Shown here in pieces: positions 45,780 to 54,301 of a stretch of 64,000 nucleotides of DNA. Origin of the DNA: CAIWHR01 sp963811685. GTDB taxonomy: Bacteria > Pseudomonadota > Gammaproteobacteria > Burkholderiales > Casimicrobiaceae. The notes under the pieces were generated by a model. It made no database searches. It worked only from the letters and a program-made list of their open reading frames with translations, and was not told the origin of the DNA. Position numbers and translations under genes: made by a program. Positions within the stretch are counted from its first letter, which is position 1. Each line of letters opens with the position of its first letter. The stretch lies in assembly GCA_963811685.1 (NCBI GenBank), contig CAWESK010000012.1:1-64000 (forward strand), given 5' to 3'.

Positions 45780-46637
45780 CGGTACGGCGCGGCGCGCGCA
45801 AGCCGGCATTGAAGCGGGTGCCGCCCGGAGACCGGCTGCCGTTTCGCGTCGCCGCCGTGCAGATGGTCTCGGGCGGCGATGTCGCCGCGAATCTTGCCGT
45901 TGCGGCGCCCGCTGATCGGCGCGGCGGCGGCGAGCGGCGCGCGCCTCGTCGTGCTCCCCGAGTATTTCGGGATCTTCGGCGCGCGCGCGACCGACAAGGT
46001 CGATGTCCGCGAGGCGGACGGGGAGGGCGCGCAGCAGGCATTCCTGTCCGCCGAGGCGAAACGCCACGGCATCTGGCTCGTCGGAGGCACCGTTCCCATC
46101 GCCACTTCCGATCCCGGTCGCGTGCGGAGCGCGAGCCTCGTCTACGGTCCGGACGGCCGGCGCGTCGCGCGCTACGACAAGATCCACCTGTTCGCATTCA
46201 CCCGTGGCGACGAGCGCTACGACGAGGGACGCACGATCGACGCCGGCACCAAGCCCCTCGCGATCGAGCTGCCGTGCGGCCGCGTCGGTCTCTCGGTGTG
46301 CTACGACGTCCGTTTCCCGGAACTCTATCGCGGGCTCGGCGATCTTGCGTTGATCCTGGTGCCATCGGCGTTCACGGCGACCACCGGTGTTGCGCACTGG
46401 CATCTGCTGCTCCGCGCGCGCGCCGTCGAAAACCAGTGCTACGTCCTCGCCGCCGCGCAGGGCGGCACGCATCCGGGCGGACGCAAGACCTACGGCCACT
46501 CGGCGCTGATCGATCCCTGGGGCCGCATCGTGGCCGAGCGCGAGGAGGGTCCCGGCATCGTCGTCGGCGACATCGACCCCGCGCGCATCGCCGAAGTGCG
46601 TGCGCAGTTGCCTGCGCTTGCGCACCGCGTGCTTTGA
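45776..46637 (+). CDS. Nitrilase-superfamily amidase, Nit type (one frameshift)
   Basis: Starts MTVRRGARKPALKRVPPGDR, then FRVAAVQMVSGGDVAANL. One extra base near 45910 shifts to GAAAASGARLVVLPEYFGIF. The Glu-Lys-Cys triad is seen in LPEYFG, YDKIHLFAF and GLSVCYDVRFPELYRGLGD. RARAVENQCYVLAAAQGGTH is typical of Nit1/YbeM proteins, which hydrolyse deaminated glutathione. The 862-base span fits one insertion and gives 286 residues. The ATG overlaps the yhdP stop, so the two are coupled; yhdP-nit is a conserved betaproteobacterial pair. Confidence 0.88.
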
Positions 46638-46644
46638 TTCGACG

Positions 46645-47139
46645 ATGGCGGCGGAGTCCGACCTCGCGGCCCCGGTCACCGACCGCTATTTCGAGGATTA
46701 CACGCCGGGAGCGGTCTGCATCTACGGCGGCATCGAGATGACAGAGGCCGAGATCGTCGAGTTCGCGGCGCGTTACGATCCGCAGCCCATGCACACCGAT
46801 TCCGAAGCCGCCGCGCGCGGGCCCTTCGGCGGACTCATCGCCAGCGGCTGGCACACGACGGCGCGTGTGATGCGCGTGCTGGTCGAACGCTACCTGTCGC
46901 ACGTCGCCGCGATCGTCTCGCCGGGCATCGACGAGCTGCGCTGGCCGGCGCCGGTGCGCCCGGGCGACGTCCTGCGCGTTCGCGTCACCGTCGAGGCGGC
47001 GACGCCGTCGCGGTCGAAAGCCGATCGCGGGCTCGTGCGCACGCTCATCGAGGCGCTCAATCAGCGCGACGAGGTCGTGCTCAGCATGCGGGCGATGAAC
47101 CTGATTCGGCGCCGATCCGGTCCACCGAATCCTTCCTGA
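46645..47139 (+). CDS. MaoC-like dehydratase (hot-dog fold)
   Basis: A 164-residue protein. FEDYTPGAVCIYGGIEMTEA, then FAARYDPQPMHTDSEAAARG, is the MaoC signature with the Asp-His pair of (R)-enoyl-CoA hydratases. FGGLIASGWHTTARVMRVLV and DELRWPAPVRPGDVLRVRVT continue the fold. It probably acts on an acyl-CoA. ATG 46645 lies seven bases after the nitrilase stop; the longer frame would overlap that gene. Substrate unknown. Confidence 0.88.
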   Translation: MAAESDLAAPVTDRYFEDYTPGAVCIYGGIEMTEAEIVEFAARYDPQPMHTDSEAAARGPFGGLIASGWHTTARVMRVLVERYLSHVAAIVSPGIDELRWPAPVRPGDVLRVRVTVEAATPSRSKADRGLVRTLIEALNQRDEVVLSMRAMNLIRRRSGPPNPS

Positions 47140-47146
47140 CGTCGCT

Positions 47147-47806
47147 TCAGCCGCCGCGCAGCAACACCAGCACCGCGCCACCGCCTCCTGCATGCTGGGG
47201 AGCTTCGCAATAGGCGAGCACGTCGTCCCAGTGCGAAAGCCAGCGCCGGACCTTGCCCTTCAGCACGGGCTCGCGGTTCGGCGACGTGAGACCCTTGCCG
47301 TGCACGACGCGCACGCAGCGGAGGCCGCGCTGCCGTGCTTCGTCGAGGAAATCCGCCAACGCGTCGTGCGCCTCGTCCGTCGAGTGGCCGTGCAGGTCGA
47401 GGTCGCTTTGCACGGACCAGTATCCGCGCCGGAGCTTCGTGAGGACATCGACGCCGATGCCGCGGCGGACGAACGTCTGCTCCGCCTCGTGCTCCTGGCC
47501 GATTTCCCACGTCTCGGGCGCCGGCTCGACGCCGAACTTGGACGCTTCCAGCGCGTCGGCAGCATCGGCAATGCGCTGTCGGGGAATGGGCGCGGGGCGT
47601 GGCAGCGCCGACGGCGCGCGTCGCGTCGGCGGCAGCCGGCGCACATCGGCGAAGGCCTGCGCAAGATCGATATCGCCGTCGCGGTGCTTGGTGGCCCCGA
47701 GCGCCCGATGCGGCGTCGCGCGCGGCGCTTTGGCCGCTCGTGCAGGCGCCGGCGCCTTCGCGCGCGCATCGTCGACGAGCTTCTTCAGGTCGGAGAGCTT
47801 CGCCAT
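47147..47806 (-). CDS. Smr domain protein
   Basis: A 219-residue protein. The C-terminal Smr domain (residues 140-215) has LDLHGHSTDEAHDALADFLD, the VVHGKGLTSPN motif and VLAYCEAPQHAGGGGAVLVL. Stand-alone Smr proteins can be DNA or RNA nucleases; SmrB cuts mRNA at collided ribosomes. The N-terminal 100 residues are Ala/Arg/Pro-rich and lack a MutS part. It follows trxB by 26 bases on the same strand, a common betaproteobacterial pair. Confidence 0.9.
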   Translation of the reverse strand: MAKLSDLKKLVDDARAKAPAPARAAKAPRATPHRALGATKHRDGDIDLAQAFADVRRLPPTRRAPSALPRPAPIPRQRIADAADALEASKFGVEPAPETWEIGQEHEAEQTFVRRGIGVDVLTKLRRGYWSVQSDLDLHGHSTDEAHDALADFLDEARQRGLRCVRVVHGKGLTSPNREPVLKGKVRRWLSHWDDVLAYCEAPQHAGGGGAVLVLLRGG

Positions 47807-47832
47807 CGGAATCTCCGGTGCTGCGATCCGGC

Positions 47833-48783
47833 TCAGTTTCCTTCGAGGTAAGCCTCGGCGTCGAGCGCCGCCATGCAGCCTGTCCCGGCGGACGTCACCG
47901 CCTGCCGATACACGTGATCGGCGACGTCGCCGGCGGCGAAGACGCCCGGCACGCTGGTCGCGGTCGCGTTGCCTTCGCTGCCGCTTTTCACCCTGATGTA
48001 GCCGCCGGCCATGTCCAACTGCCCTTCGAAGATCTGCGTGTTCGGCGTGTGGCCGATGGCGATGAAGACGCCGTGGACGGGCAGCTCGTGCGTGGCGCCG
48101 GTCCGCGCGTCCTTGAGGCGCGCGCCGGTCACGCCGGAAGCGTCGCCGAGGATCTCGTCCAGCGTCTGGTGCCACGCGATGTGTACGTTGCCGCCGCTGC
48201 CGGTCTTGGCGAGCAGCCGATCGATCAGGATCGCTTCCGCGCGGAACTTGTCGCGGCGATGGACCACGGTCACGCGCTTCGCGATATTCGACAGGTACAG
48301 CGCCTCCTCGACCGCGGTGTTGCCGCCGCCGACCACCAGGACATCCTGGCCCTTGTAGAAGAAGCCGTCGCAGGTCGCGCAGGCCGACACGCCTTTGCCG
48401 GCGAACGCCTGCTCGGACGGCAGTCCGAGGTAACGCGCCGAGGCGCCGGTCGCGATGATCAGCGCGTCGCACGTGTATTCGCCGGCATCGCCATGAAGCC
48501 GCATCGGTTTGTCGTCGAGCTTGACCGAGTGGATATGGTCGAATACGAGCTCGGTCTCGAACCGCTCGGCGTGCTGCTGGAAGCGCGCCATGAGCTCCGG
48601 CCCCTGTACGCCCATCGCGTCGGCGGGCCAGTTGTCGACGTCGGTGGTCGTCATCAGCTGACCGCCCTGCGCGAGACCGGTGATCAGCACCGGCTTCAGG
48701 TTGGCGCGCGCGGCGTATACTGCCGCCGAGTATCCGGCGGGTCCGGAACCCAGGATCAGCAGGCGGGCGTGCTTCGTTGGCAT
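47833..48783 (-). CDS. trxB: Thioredoxin reductase
   Basis: NADPH-dependent flavoenzyme that reduces thioredoxin in the cytosol. The 316-residue length is normal. GSGPAGYSAAVYAARANLKP binds FAD, CATC (Cys135-Cys138) is the redox pair in GVSACATCDGFFYKG, and VVGGGNTAVEEALYLSNIAK binds NADPH. AAGDVADHVYRQAVTSAGTG is the C-terminal FAD motif. I chose ATG 48783 because longer starts overlap the ftsK promoter region and add no conserved residues. Confidence 0.95.
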   Translation of the reverse strand: MPTKHARLLILGSGPAGYSAAVYAARANLKPVLITGLAQGGQLMTTTDVDNWPADAMGVQGPELMARFQQHAERFETELVFDHIHSVKLDDKPMRLHGDAGEYTCDALIIATGASARYLGLPSEQAFAGKGVSACATCDGFFYKGQDVLVVGGGNTAVEEALYLSNIAKRVTVVHRRDKFRAEAILIDRLLAKTGSGGNVHIAWHQTLDEILGDASGVTGARLKDARTGATHELPVHGVFIAIGHTPNTQIFEGQLDMAGGYIRVKSGSEGNATATSVPGVFAAGDVADHVYRQAVTSAGTGCMAALDAEAYLEGN

Positions 48784-48896
48784 GCAAATCTCGCTTTGCA
48801 AATCAGTCGATTCTACTTGAAGTGGGGACGCCTCCCGGCGACCCAACGTCTCACCGATTCGCGGACCACGGCGCCCTCGACCGCGCCCGTTCGGTG

Positions 48897-48902
48897 TATA
48901 AT
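48897..48902 (+). promoter_or_regulatory. Candidate -10 element for ftsK
   Basis: A perfect TATAAT 30 bases upstream of the ftsK start in the gap divergent from trxB. No good -35 is seen, and the overlapping minus-strand sequence could serve trxB. Confidence 0.4.
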
Positions 48903-48931
48903 GCACCGCGTGAAGTTATATTCTCAACTCC

Positions 48932-51271
48932 ATGTTTTTCAATAGGAAAGAGGCGGTCAATTTGCGTCGTACCGGAACCGCGGCGATGCGCCCTCCAGCC
49001 CCTGCCACGAGCCTGTCTCCGCGCTTTGCGCGCCTCGTGCGCGAATCGTGGTGGCTGCTCGTCGTCGCCGCCTTCGTCTGGCTCGCGCTCGTGTTGTGGA
49101 CCTATACGCGCGACGATCCCGCGTGGTCGACGTCGGGCATCGGCGCACCCATCGCCAACAAGGGCGGCGTCGCCGGTGCGTGGCTTTCGGATCTTCTGTT
49201 CTATCTGTTCGGCGTTTCCGCGTGGTGGTGGGTCGTCGCCGGCGTCGTGCTGGTCGTCGCGGGTTACCGGCGCATCGGCCATCCCGAGCGCGCCAGCGAG
49301 CATCCGCTGGGCCTCGGCATCCTCGGCTTCGGTCTCGTGCTGCTGTCGAGCGCGGCGCTCGAGGCGCTGCGCCTCTACCGGCTGCCCGCATTGCTGCCGC
49401 AACGCGCCGGCGGCGTGTTCGGCGACGTCATCGGCAATGCCCTCGCGCGTCTCGCCGGCTTCAACGGTGCGACGCTCTTCCTGATCGTGCTTTTCGCGGT
49501 GGGCTGGTCGTTGTTCTCCGGGATGTCGTGGCTGAAGCTCATGGAGCGCATCGGCGGCATCCTCGAGGGCGGCATCGCCTGGCTCCGCCGGCGCGCGGAG
49601 GAGCGCAAGGATCGCGCCATGGGCGAGCAGGCGGTCGCGGTGCGCGAAGCGATCGTGCATGCGAAGCAGGACGTCGTCTTCCACGAGCCGGTCGTCGTCG
49701 TGCCGCCGGCGGTGGAAGTGCCGAAGTCGGAGCGCGCGGTCAAGGAGCGGCAGCGCCCGCTGTTCGTCGACATGCCGGATTCGCCGCTGCCGCCGCTCGC
49801 ACTGCTCGACGACGCACCCGCGGCACACGAATTCATCAGCGCCGAGACGCTCGAATTCACCTCGCGCCTCATCGAGCGCAAGCTCGCCGATTTCGGCGTC
49901 GCCGTCCGCGTGCTGGCCGCGTATCCCGGACCCGTGATCACGCGCTTCGAGATCGAGCCCGCCGTCGGCGTCAAGGGCGCGCAGATCGTGAACCTGATGA
50001 AGGACCTCGCGCGCGCGCTGTCGGTGGTCAGCATCCGCGTCGTCGAGACGATTCCCGGCAAGTCGTGCATGGGACTCGAGCTCCCCAATCCGCGCCGGCA
50101 GATCGTGAAGCTGGTCGAGATCCTGTCTTCGCAGACGTACAACGACACGACCAGTCCGCTGACGCTGGCGCTCGGCAAGGACATCGCCGGCAAGCCGGTG
50201 ATCGCGGACCTGGCCAGGATGCCGCACCTGCTGGTGGCCGGCACGACGGGCTCCGGCAAGTCGGTCGCCGTGAACGCGATGATCCTGTCGCTTCTGTACA
50301 AGGCGGAGCCGAAGCAGGTGCGCCTCATCTTCGTCGATCCGAAGATGCTGGAGCTGTCGGTGTACGAAGGCATTCCGCATCTGCTCGCGCCGGTCGTCAC
50401 CGACATGAAGCTCGCCGGCAACGCGCTCAACTGGTGCGTCGGCGAGATGGAGCGCCGCTACCGGCTGATGTCGACGCTTGGCGTGCGCAACCTGTCCGGC
50501 TACAACGCGCGGGTGATCGAAGCCAAGAAGGCCGGCAAGCCGCTCACCAATCCGTTTTCGCTGACGCCGGAAGCGCCGGAGCCGATCGAGGAGATGCCGT
50601 ATATCGTCGTCGTCATCGACGAGCTGGCCGATCTCATGATGGTCACGGGCAAGAAGATCGAGGAGCTGATTGCCAGGATCGCGCAAAAGGCGCGCGCGGC
50701 AGGCATCCATCTGATCCTCGCGACGCAGCGGCCGAGTGTGGACGTGATCACCGGTCTCATCAAGGCGAACATCCCGTCGCGGATCGCGTTCCAGGTCGCG
50801 AGCAAGGTCGATTCGCGGACGATCCTCGACCACATGGGCGCGGAAACGTTGCTGGGACAAGGCGATATGCTGTTCCAGCCGCCGGGTGTCGGCTATCCGT
50901 CGCGCGTGCATGGCGCGTTCGTCTCCGATGCCGAGGTGCACAAGGTCGTCGAGCACCTGAAGGCGCAGGGCGGGCCCCAATATCTCGAGGGCATCCTCGA
51001 GGGGACCGCGAATGGAAACGGCAACGGCGACGACGGCGTGAGCGTCGAAGGCGCCGACGCGGAGTCGGATCCGATGTACGACCAGGCCGTCGCGATCGTG
51101 CTGCAGACGCGGCGGCCCTCGATCTCGCTCGTGCAGCGGCATTTGCGGATCGGCTACAACCGCGCGGCAAGGCTGATCGAGCAGATGGAGCGCGCGGGCC
51201 TCGTGTCGCCGATGCAGACCAACGGCAACCGCGAAGTGCTGGTCCCCGCAGGCAAAGGAGAGGTGCGGTGA
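48932..51271 (+). CDS. ftsK: DNA translocase FtsK
   Basis: Septum-anchored pump that moves chromosome ends and activates XerCD at dif. Residues 37-200 hold four membrane helices; the linker (210-300) is short. The motor has the alpha domain (LEFTSRLIERKLADFGVAVR), Walker A VAGTTGSGKSVAVN (436-449) and Walker B VVVIDELADLMMV. The gamma winged helix starts near 715 (DPMYDQAVAIVLQTRRPSIS) and ends RLIEQMERAGLVSPM; it reads KOPS. The ATG has no clear ribosome-binding site; TTG 48962 has AAGAGG seven bases upstream and is a fair alternative. It leads ftsK-ORF-lolA. Confidence 0.95.
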   Translation: MFFNRKEAVNLRRTGTAAMRPPAPATSLSPRFARLVRESWWLLVVAAFVWLALVLWTYTRDDPAWSTSGIGAPIANKGGVAGAWLSDLLFYLFGVSAWWWVVAGVVLVVAGYRRIGHPERASEHPLGLGILGFGLVLLSSAALEALRLYRLPALLPQRAGGVFGDVIGNALARLAGFNGATLFLIVLFAVGWSLFSGMSWLKLMERIGGILEGGIAWLRRRAEERKDRAMGEQAVAVREAIVHAKQDVVFHEPVVVVPPAVEVPKSERAVKERQRPLFVDMPDSPLPPLALLDDAPAAHEFISAETLEFTSRLIERKLADFGVAVRVLAAYPGPVITRFEIEPAVGVKGAQIVNLMKDLARALSVVSIRVVETIPGKSCMGLELPNPRRQIVKLVEILSSQTYNDTTSPLTLALGKDIAGKPVIADLARMPHLLVAGTTGSGKSVAVNAMILSLLYKAEPKQVRLIFVDPKMLELSVYEGIPHLLAPVVTDMKLAGNALNWCVGEMERRYRLMSTLGVRNLSGYNARVIEAKKAGKPLTNPFSLTPEAPEPIEEMPYIVVVIDELADLMMVTGKKIEELIARIAQKARAAGIHLILATQRPSVDVITGLIKANIPSRIAFQVASKVDSRTILDHMGAETLLGQGDMLFQPPGVGYPSRVHGAFVSDAEVHKVVEHLKAQGGPQYLEGILEGTANGNGNGDDGVSVEGADAESDPMYDQAVAIVLQTRRPSISLVQRHLRIGYNRAARLIEQMERAGLVSPMQTNGNREVLVPAGKGEVR

Positions 51272-51645
51272 TCGGCTCCGACGCTGGCAGGGTGTTGACG
51301 CTCGCGGTGGTGGCCGCGGCGGCCAATGCCGCGTTGGCCGGCCCGATTCTCGTCTACCGCGAAGGTGCTGCGTTCTGCCCCAGGGATCGCCCGGCGACGG
51401 CGCCGCGGATCAGCGCGGAGCAGGCGGCCGAACGCGCCAAGGCGCTTATGCCGAAAGAATTCTGCGGCCCCGACGACTGGGTGGATGGCTGCGACTACGA
51501 CCCCGAATACGCCCTCGAGTCGTGGCGCGTCTACGTGCGGCAATGGAAGCGGATCGATGGCCGCAAGCAGTACGAGCCGCGCGAGCATTCGTTCGTCGTC
51601 CTCGATCCCGTTGGCAATTGCCTCGCCAACATTCCCGGAACGTGA
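51268..51645 (+). CDS. Small exported protein of unknown function between ftsK and lolA
   Basis: A 125-residue protein from a GTG that overlaps the ftsK stop (GTGA), with AAGGAGAGG shortly upstream. Residues 8-28 are a signal peptide (RVLTLAVVAAAANAALAGP). The mature part has Cys near 41, 72, 80 and 119, enough for two disulfides, and an Ala/Glu helix ISAEQAAERAKALM. The acidic Trp/Tyr-rich middle, DDWVDGCDYDPEYALESWRV, and the ending HSFVVLDPVGNCLANIPGT, I do not recognise as a named family. Position suggests an envelope role with LolA, but that is inference. Good coding evidence: overlap, ribosome site and signal peptide. Confidence 0.7.
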   Translation: MIGSDAGRVLTLAVVAAAANAALAGPILVYREGAAFCPRDRPATAPRISAEQAAERAKALMPKEFCGPDDWVDGCDYDPEYALESWRVYVRQWKRIDGRKQYEPREHSFVVLDPVGNCLANIPGT

Positions 51646-51656
51646 GATCGGTCGCC

Positions 51657-52292
51657 ATGAGGGAGCGTTCGCGCCGCGGGACCGCGCTCGCCGCGACGGT
51701 GCTGCTGCTCTGGGCAACCGCACCCGCGCATGCTTCGGGTCTCGCGCAGCTCAAGGCCTTTGTCGACGGCGCGAAGACCGGCCGGACGACCTTCCGGCAG
51801 TCGGTGCTCGCGAAAGGTGCGCGCGCGCCGCAGGTGAGTTCGGGCACGTTCACTTTCGCACGCCCGGGCCGGTTCCGCTGGTCGTACGAGACGCCGTACG
51901 TGCAGCTCATCGTCGGCGACGGCGCGAAGCTCTGGATCTACGACCGCGACCTCAACCAGGTCATCACGCACAAGCAGGACGTGTCGCTGGGCGCGAGCCC
52001 GGCGGCGCTCCTGTCCGGCGACAATGCCCTCGACCGCAACTTCGACGTCGTCGACGCCGGCGCGAGCGATGGCCTGGAATTCGTCGACGCCCGCCCGCGA
52101 GCGTCCGAAGCCGGTGTCGAGCACGTGCGCATCGGCTTTCGCGACAACCTGCCACGGACAATGGAATTGCGCGACACGTTCGGCAACGTCACCACGCTCG
52201 CGTTCGAATCGTTCGAGCGCAACGTCAAGCTCGATCCGGCGCAATTCGTCTTCGTGCCGCCTCCGGGCGCCGACGTCGTCGGCGACAAATAG
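51657..52292 (+). CDS. lolA: Outer-membrane lipoprotein carrier protein LolA
   Basis: Periplasmic chaperone that carries lipoproteins from LolCDE to LolB. A 211-residue precursor with a signal peptide ending THAS-like APAHAS. TTFRQSVLAKGARAPQVSSG, then FTFARPGRFRWSYETPYVQL and LWIYDRDLNQVITHKQDVSL, is the LolA pattern; the RFRW segment is the conserved Arg region. An in-frame GTG at 51642 would add five residues. It is followed in many relatives by rarA and serS; here three minus-strand genes stand between. Confidence 0.9.
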   Translation: MRERSRRGTALAATVLLLWATAPAHASGLAQLKAFVDGAKTGRTTFRQSVLAKGARAPQVSSGTFTFARPGRFRWSYETPYVQLIVGDGAKLWIYDRDLNQVITHKQDVSLGASPAALLSGDNALDRNFDVVDAGASDGLEFVDARPRASEAGVEHVRIGFRDNLPRTMELRDTFGNVTTLAFESFERNVKLDPAQFVFVPPPGADVVGDK

Positions 52293-52303
52293 GAATTGGG
52301 CGA

Positions 52304-53269
52304 TCAGGGAAGCGGGATTCCCTTGTCGGCCATCACCCGCCGCGCGCGGTCCGGGTAGTCGGTGATGAGCCCGTCGACGTTCATCTCGATGAGCCTCGCC
52401 ATGTCGCGCGGATCGTTGACGGTCCAGGGCAAGACCTTGATGCCGAGCGCATGCGATTCGGCGACGTTTGCTGCCGTCACGTTGCGCCAGAACGGCGACC
52501 AGGTGCTGCAGCCCGCGGCCTTGACGGTGCGCGGCAGCGAGCCTTCGTAGGCGCGAAGATCCAGGCCTGCGAGCCACGGGGAAGGCTTGTCCGACGCGCG
52601 CCGGACGGTGTCGTTGCCCTCGGTTTCGATCGTGAGGCAGACCGTCTCGATGTCGGGCGCCAGCTTCTTCGCGGCGACGAGCGTTCGCCAATCGAACGAC
52701 TGGATCGTCGCTTCGCCGGCGAACCCGGCGCCCCGAATGGCATCGACCGTCAGCCGCGCGAACGTTTCGGCATCGACGGTCTCGCCCGCGTTGTCCGGCG
52801 TGATCTTGGTCTCGATGTTGAGGCGCGCCGGTCGGCTTCGCGCCTTCACCAGCGCAAAGACCTCGGCGAGGGTCGGAAAGCGCTCGCCATCTTCTGCTCG
52901 TTGCTCGGGGAACTGACGTGCGTAGGCGGTGGAAGGATCGAGACGCCCGATATCGTAGCGCTTGAGCTCCGCGAGCGTCAGCGTGTGAATGGGCGGGCCC
53001 TTGCCGGCGAGCCAGCGCCCGTCGGGCGTGCGCACGATGTCCGGGTTGAGAAATGGCTCGTGCGATATGACGAGGACGCCGTCCTTCGTCACTGCGAGAT
53101 CGGTCTCCAGCGTCGTGACGCCGGTGGCGAGCGCGAAGGAGAACGCCGCCAGCGTGTTCTCCGGCCGCAGGCCCCGCGCGCCGCGATGCCCCTGCAGATC
53201 GAAGGCGATGGCTGGCAAGGCAACGGCGGCGGCAAAGAGCGCCAGGAGCGTTCGGTTCCGACGACTCAT
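52304..53269 (-). CDS. Glycerophosphodiester phosphodiesterase, exported
   Basis: A 321-residue protein with a signal peptide (residues 1-23) and the GDPD barrel. LQGHRGARGLRPENTLAAFS has the catalytic His and metal-contact Arg-Glu. LETDLAVTKDGVLVISHEPF has the second His and the Glu/Asp metal ligands. ARLNIETKITPDN and GLITDYPDRARRVM close the fold. It splits glycerophosphodiesters into glycerol-3-phosphate and an alcohol, probably in the periplasm (GlpQ-like). The ATG at 53269 overlaps the stop of the upstream dehydrogenase gene (ATGA), showing coupling. Confidence 0.9.
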   Translation of the reverse strand: MSRRNRTLLALFAAAVALPAIAFDLQGHRGARGLRPENTLAAFSFALATGVTTLETDLAVTKDGVLVISHEPFLNPDIVRTPDGRWLAGKGPPIHTLTLAELKRYDIGRLDPSTAYARQFPEQRAEDGERFPTLAEVFALVKARSRPARLNIETKITPDNAGETVDAETFARLTVDAIRGAGFAGEATIQSFDWRTLVAAKKLAPDIETVCLTIETEGNDTVRRASDKPSPWLAGLDLRAYEGSLPRTVKAAGCSTWSPFWRNVTAANVAESHALGIKVLPWTVNDPRDMARLIEMNVDGLITDYPDRARRVMADKGIPLP

Positions 53270-54296
53270 CGCGCCAGCCATTCACGCACGCGGGGATGGT
53301 CGAGCACCGCGCGGTTGACGATGAACTCCGGCGGCCGGCGCTCGAGCAGCTCGACGATGCTCGCGAGCCCCGTCGTCGCCATGTTGTGGAAGCATTCGTC
53401 GGTCCAGCAGAGCGAGTGCGGAGAAAGGATGACGTTGTCCATCGCCAGCAGCGGATTGTCGGCGACGACCGGCTCCTGCTCGAACACGTCGAGCGCGGCG
53501 CCGGCGATGCGGCCCGCGCGGAGCGCCGCGATCAACGCCGTTCTCGTCGACAACCGGACCGCGGGCGACGTTGACGAAATACGCGCCAGCTTTCATCTGC
53601 GCGAACTCCGGTGCGCCGATGAGATGGCGGGTCGTCTCGTCGAGGAGGCAGCAGACGACGACCCAATCCGCTTCCCGCAGCAGCGTGTCGAGACCAACCT
53701 TGCGGGCGCCGAGGTAGCCGAGCTCGATCGCATTGACGTTCGGATCAGCGGCGAGAAGCTTGAGGTCGAACACGCGCGCCATCCGCAAGAGTTCCTTGCC
53801 GATGCGGCCGGCGCCGATCACACCCAGCGTCCGTCCGGTAAGACCCATTCCCATGTGATCCATCCGCTCGTGCCAGCGGCCCTCGCGCGTCAGCCGATCC
53901 TTCAGGAACAGCTTGCCGGCGAGCGCGAGCACGAAGGTCAGCGCGATGGTCGCGACGGGACGCGGCATCGAGCTCGGCGTGTGCGTGACGAGGACGCCGG
54001 CGCGCGTCATCGCCGCCGACATCGACGGAGTCGTAGCCGACGCCATGGCGGGCGACGACACGGAGGCGGCAATCCGCCCGCGCGACGGCAGCCGCCGGCA
54101 CCCGCGGAATGTTGACGTAGAGCGCATCGTATTGCGCCGCATGGTCGGCAGTGATCTCGGGCACCACCGCAGGGAGGTAGTCCCAATCGATCGCTTCGGC
54201 ACCGTCGAGAATTGCAAGGGCAGCGCGGCCGAAGGCGGGCTCGCCGCGCGCGTTCAGGATGTCGCGGGTGAGACCCACGCGGAAGGTTTTCGCCAC
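53266..54296 (-). CDS. D-isomer-specific 2-hydroxyacid dehydrogenase (two frameshifts)
   Basis: FRVGLTRDILNARGEPAFGR begins the substrate domain and ARHGVGYDSVDV leads into the hinge. GRTLGVIGAGRIGKELLRMA is the NAD fold, FVNVARGPVVDE the Arg region and GAALDVFEQEPVVADNPLLA the Glu region. HSLCWTDECF holds the catalytic His. Breaks fall near 54030 and 53548. The 1,031-base span fits two insertions and gives 342 residues. The GTG start lies six bases after the HpcH aldolase stop. It may reduce or oxidise a 2-hydroxy or keto acid made by that aldolase, which is inference. Confidence 0.85.
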
Positions 54297-54301
54297 GGCG
54301 A

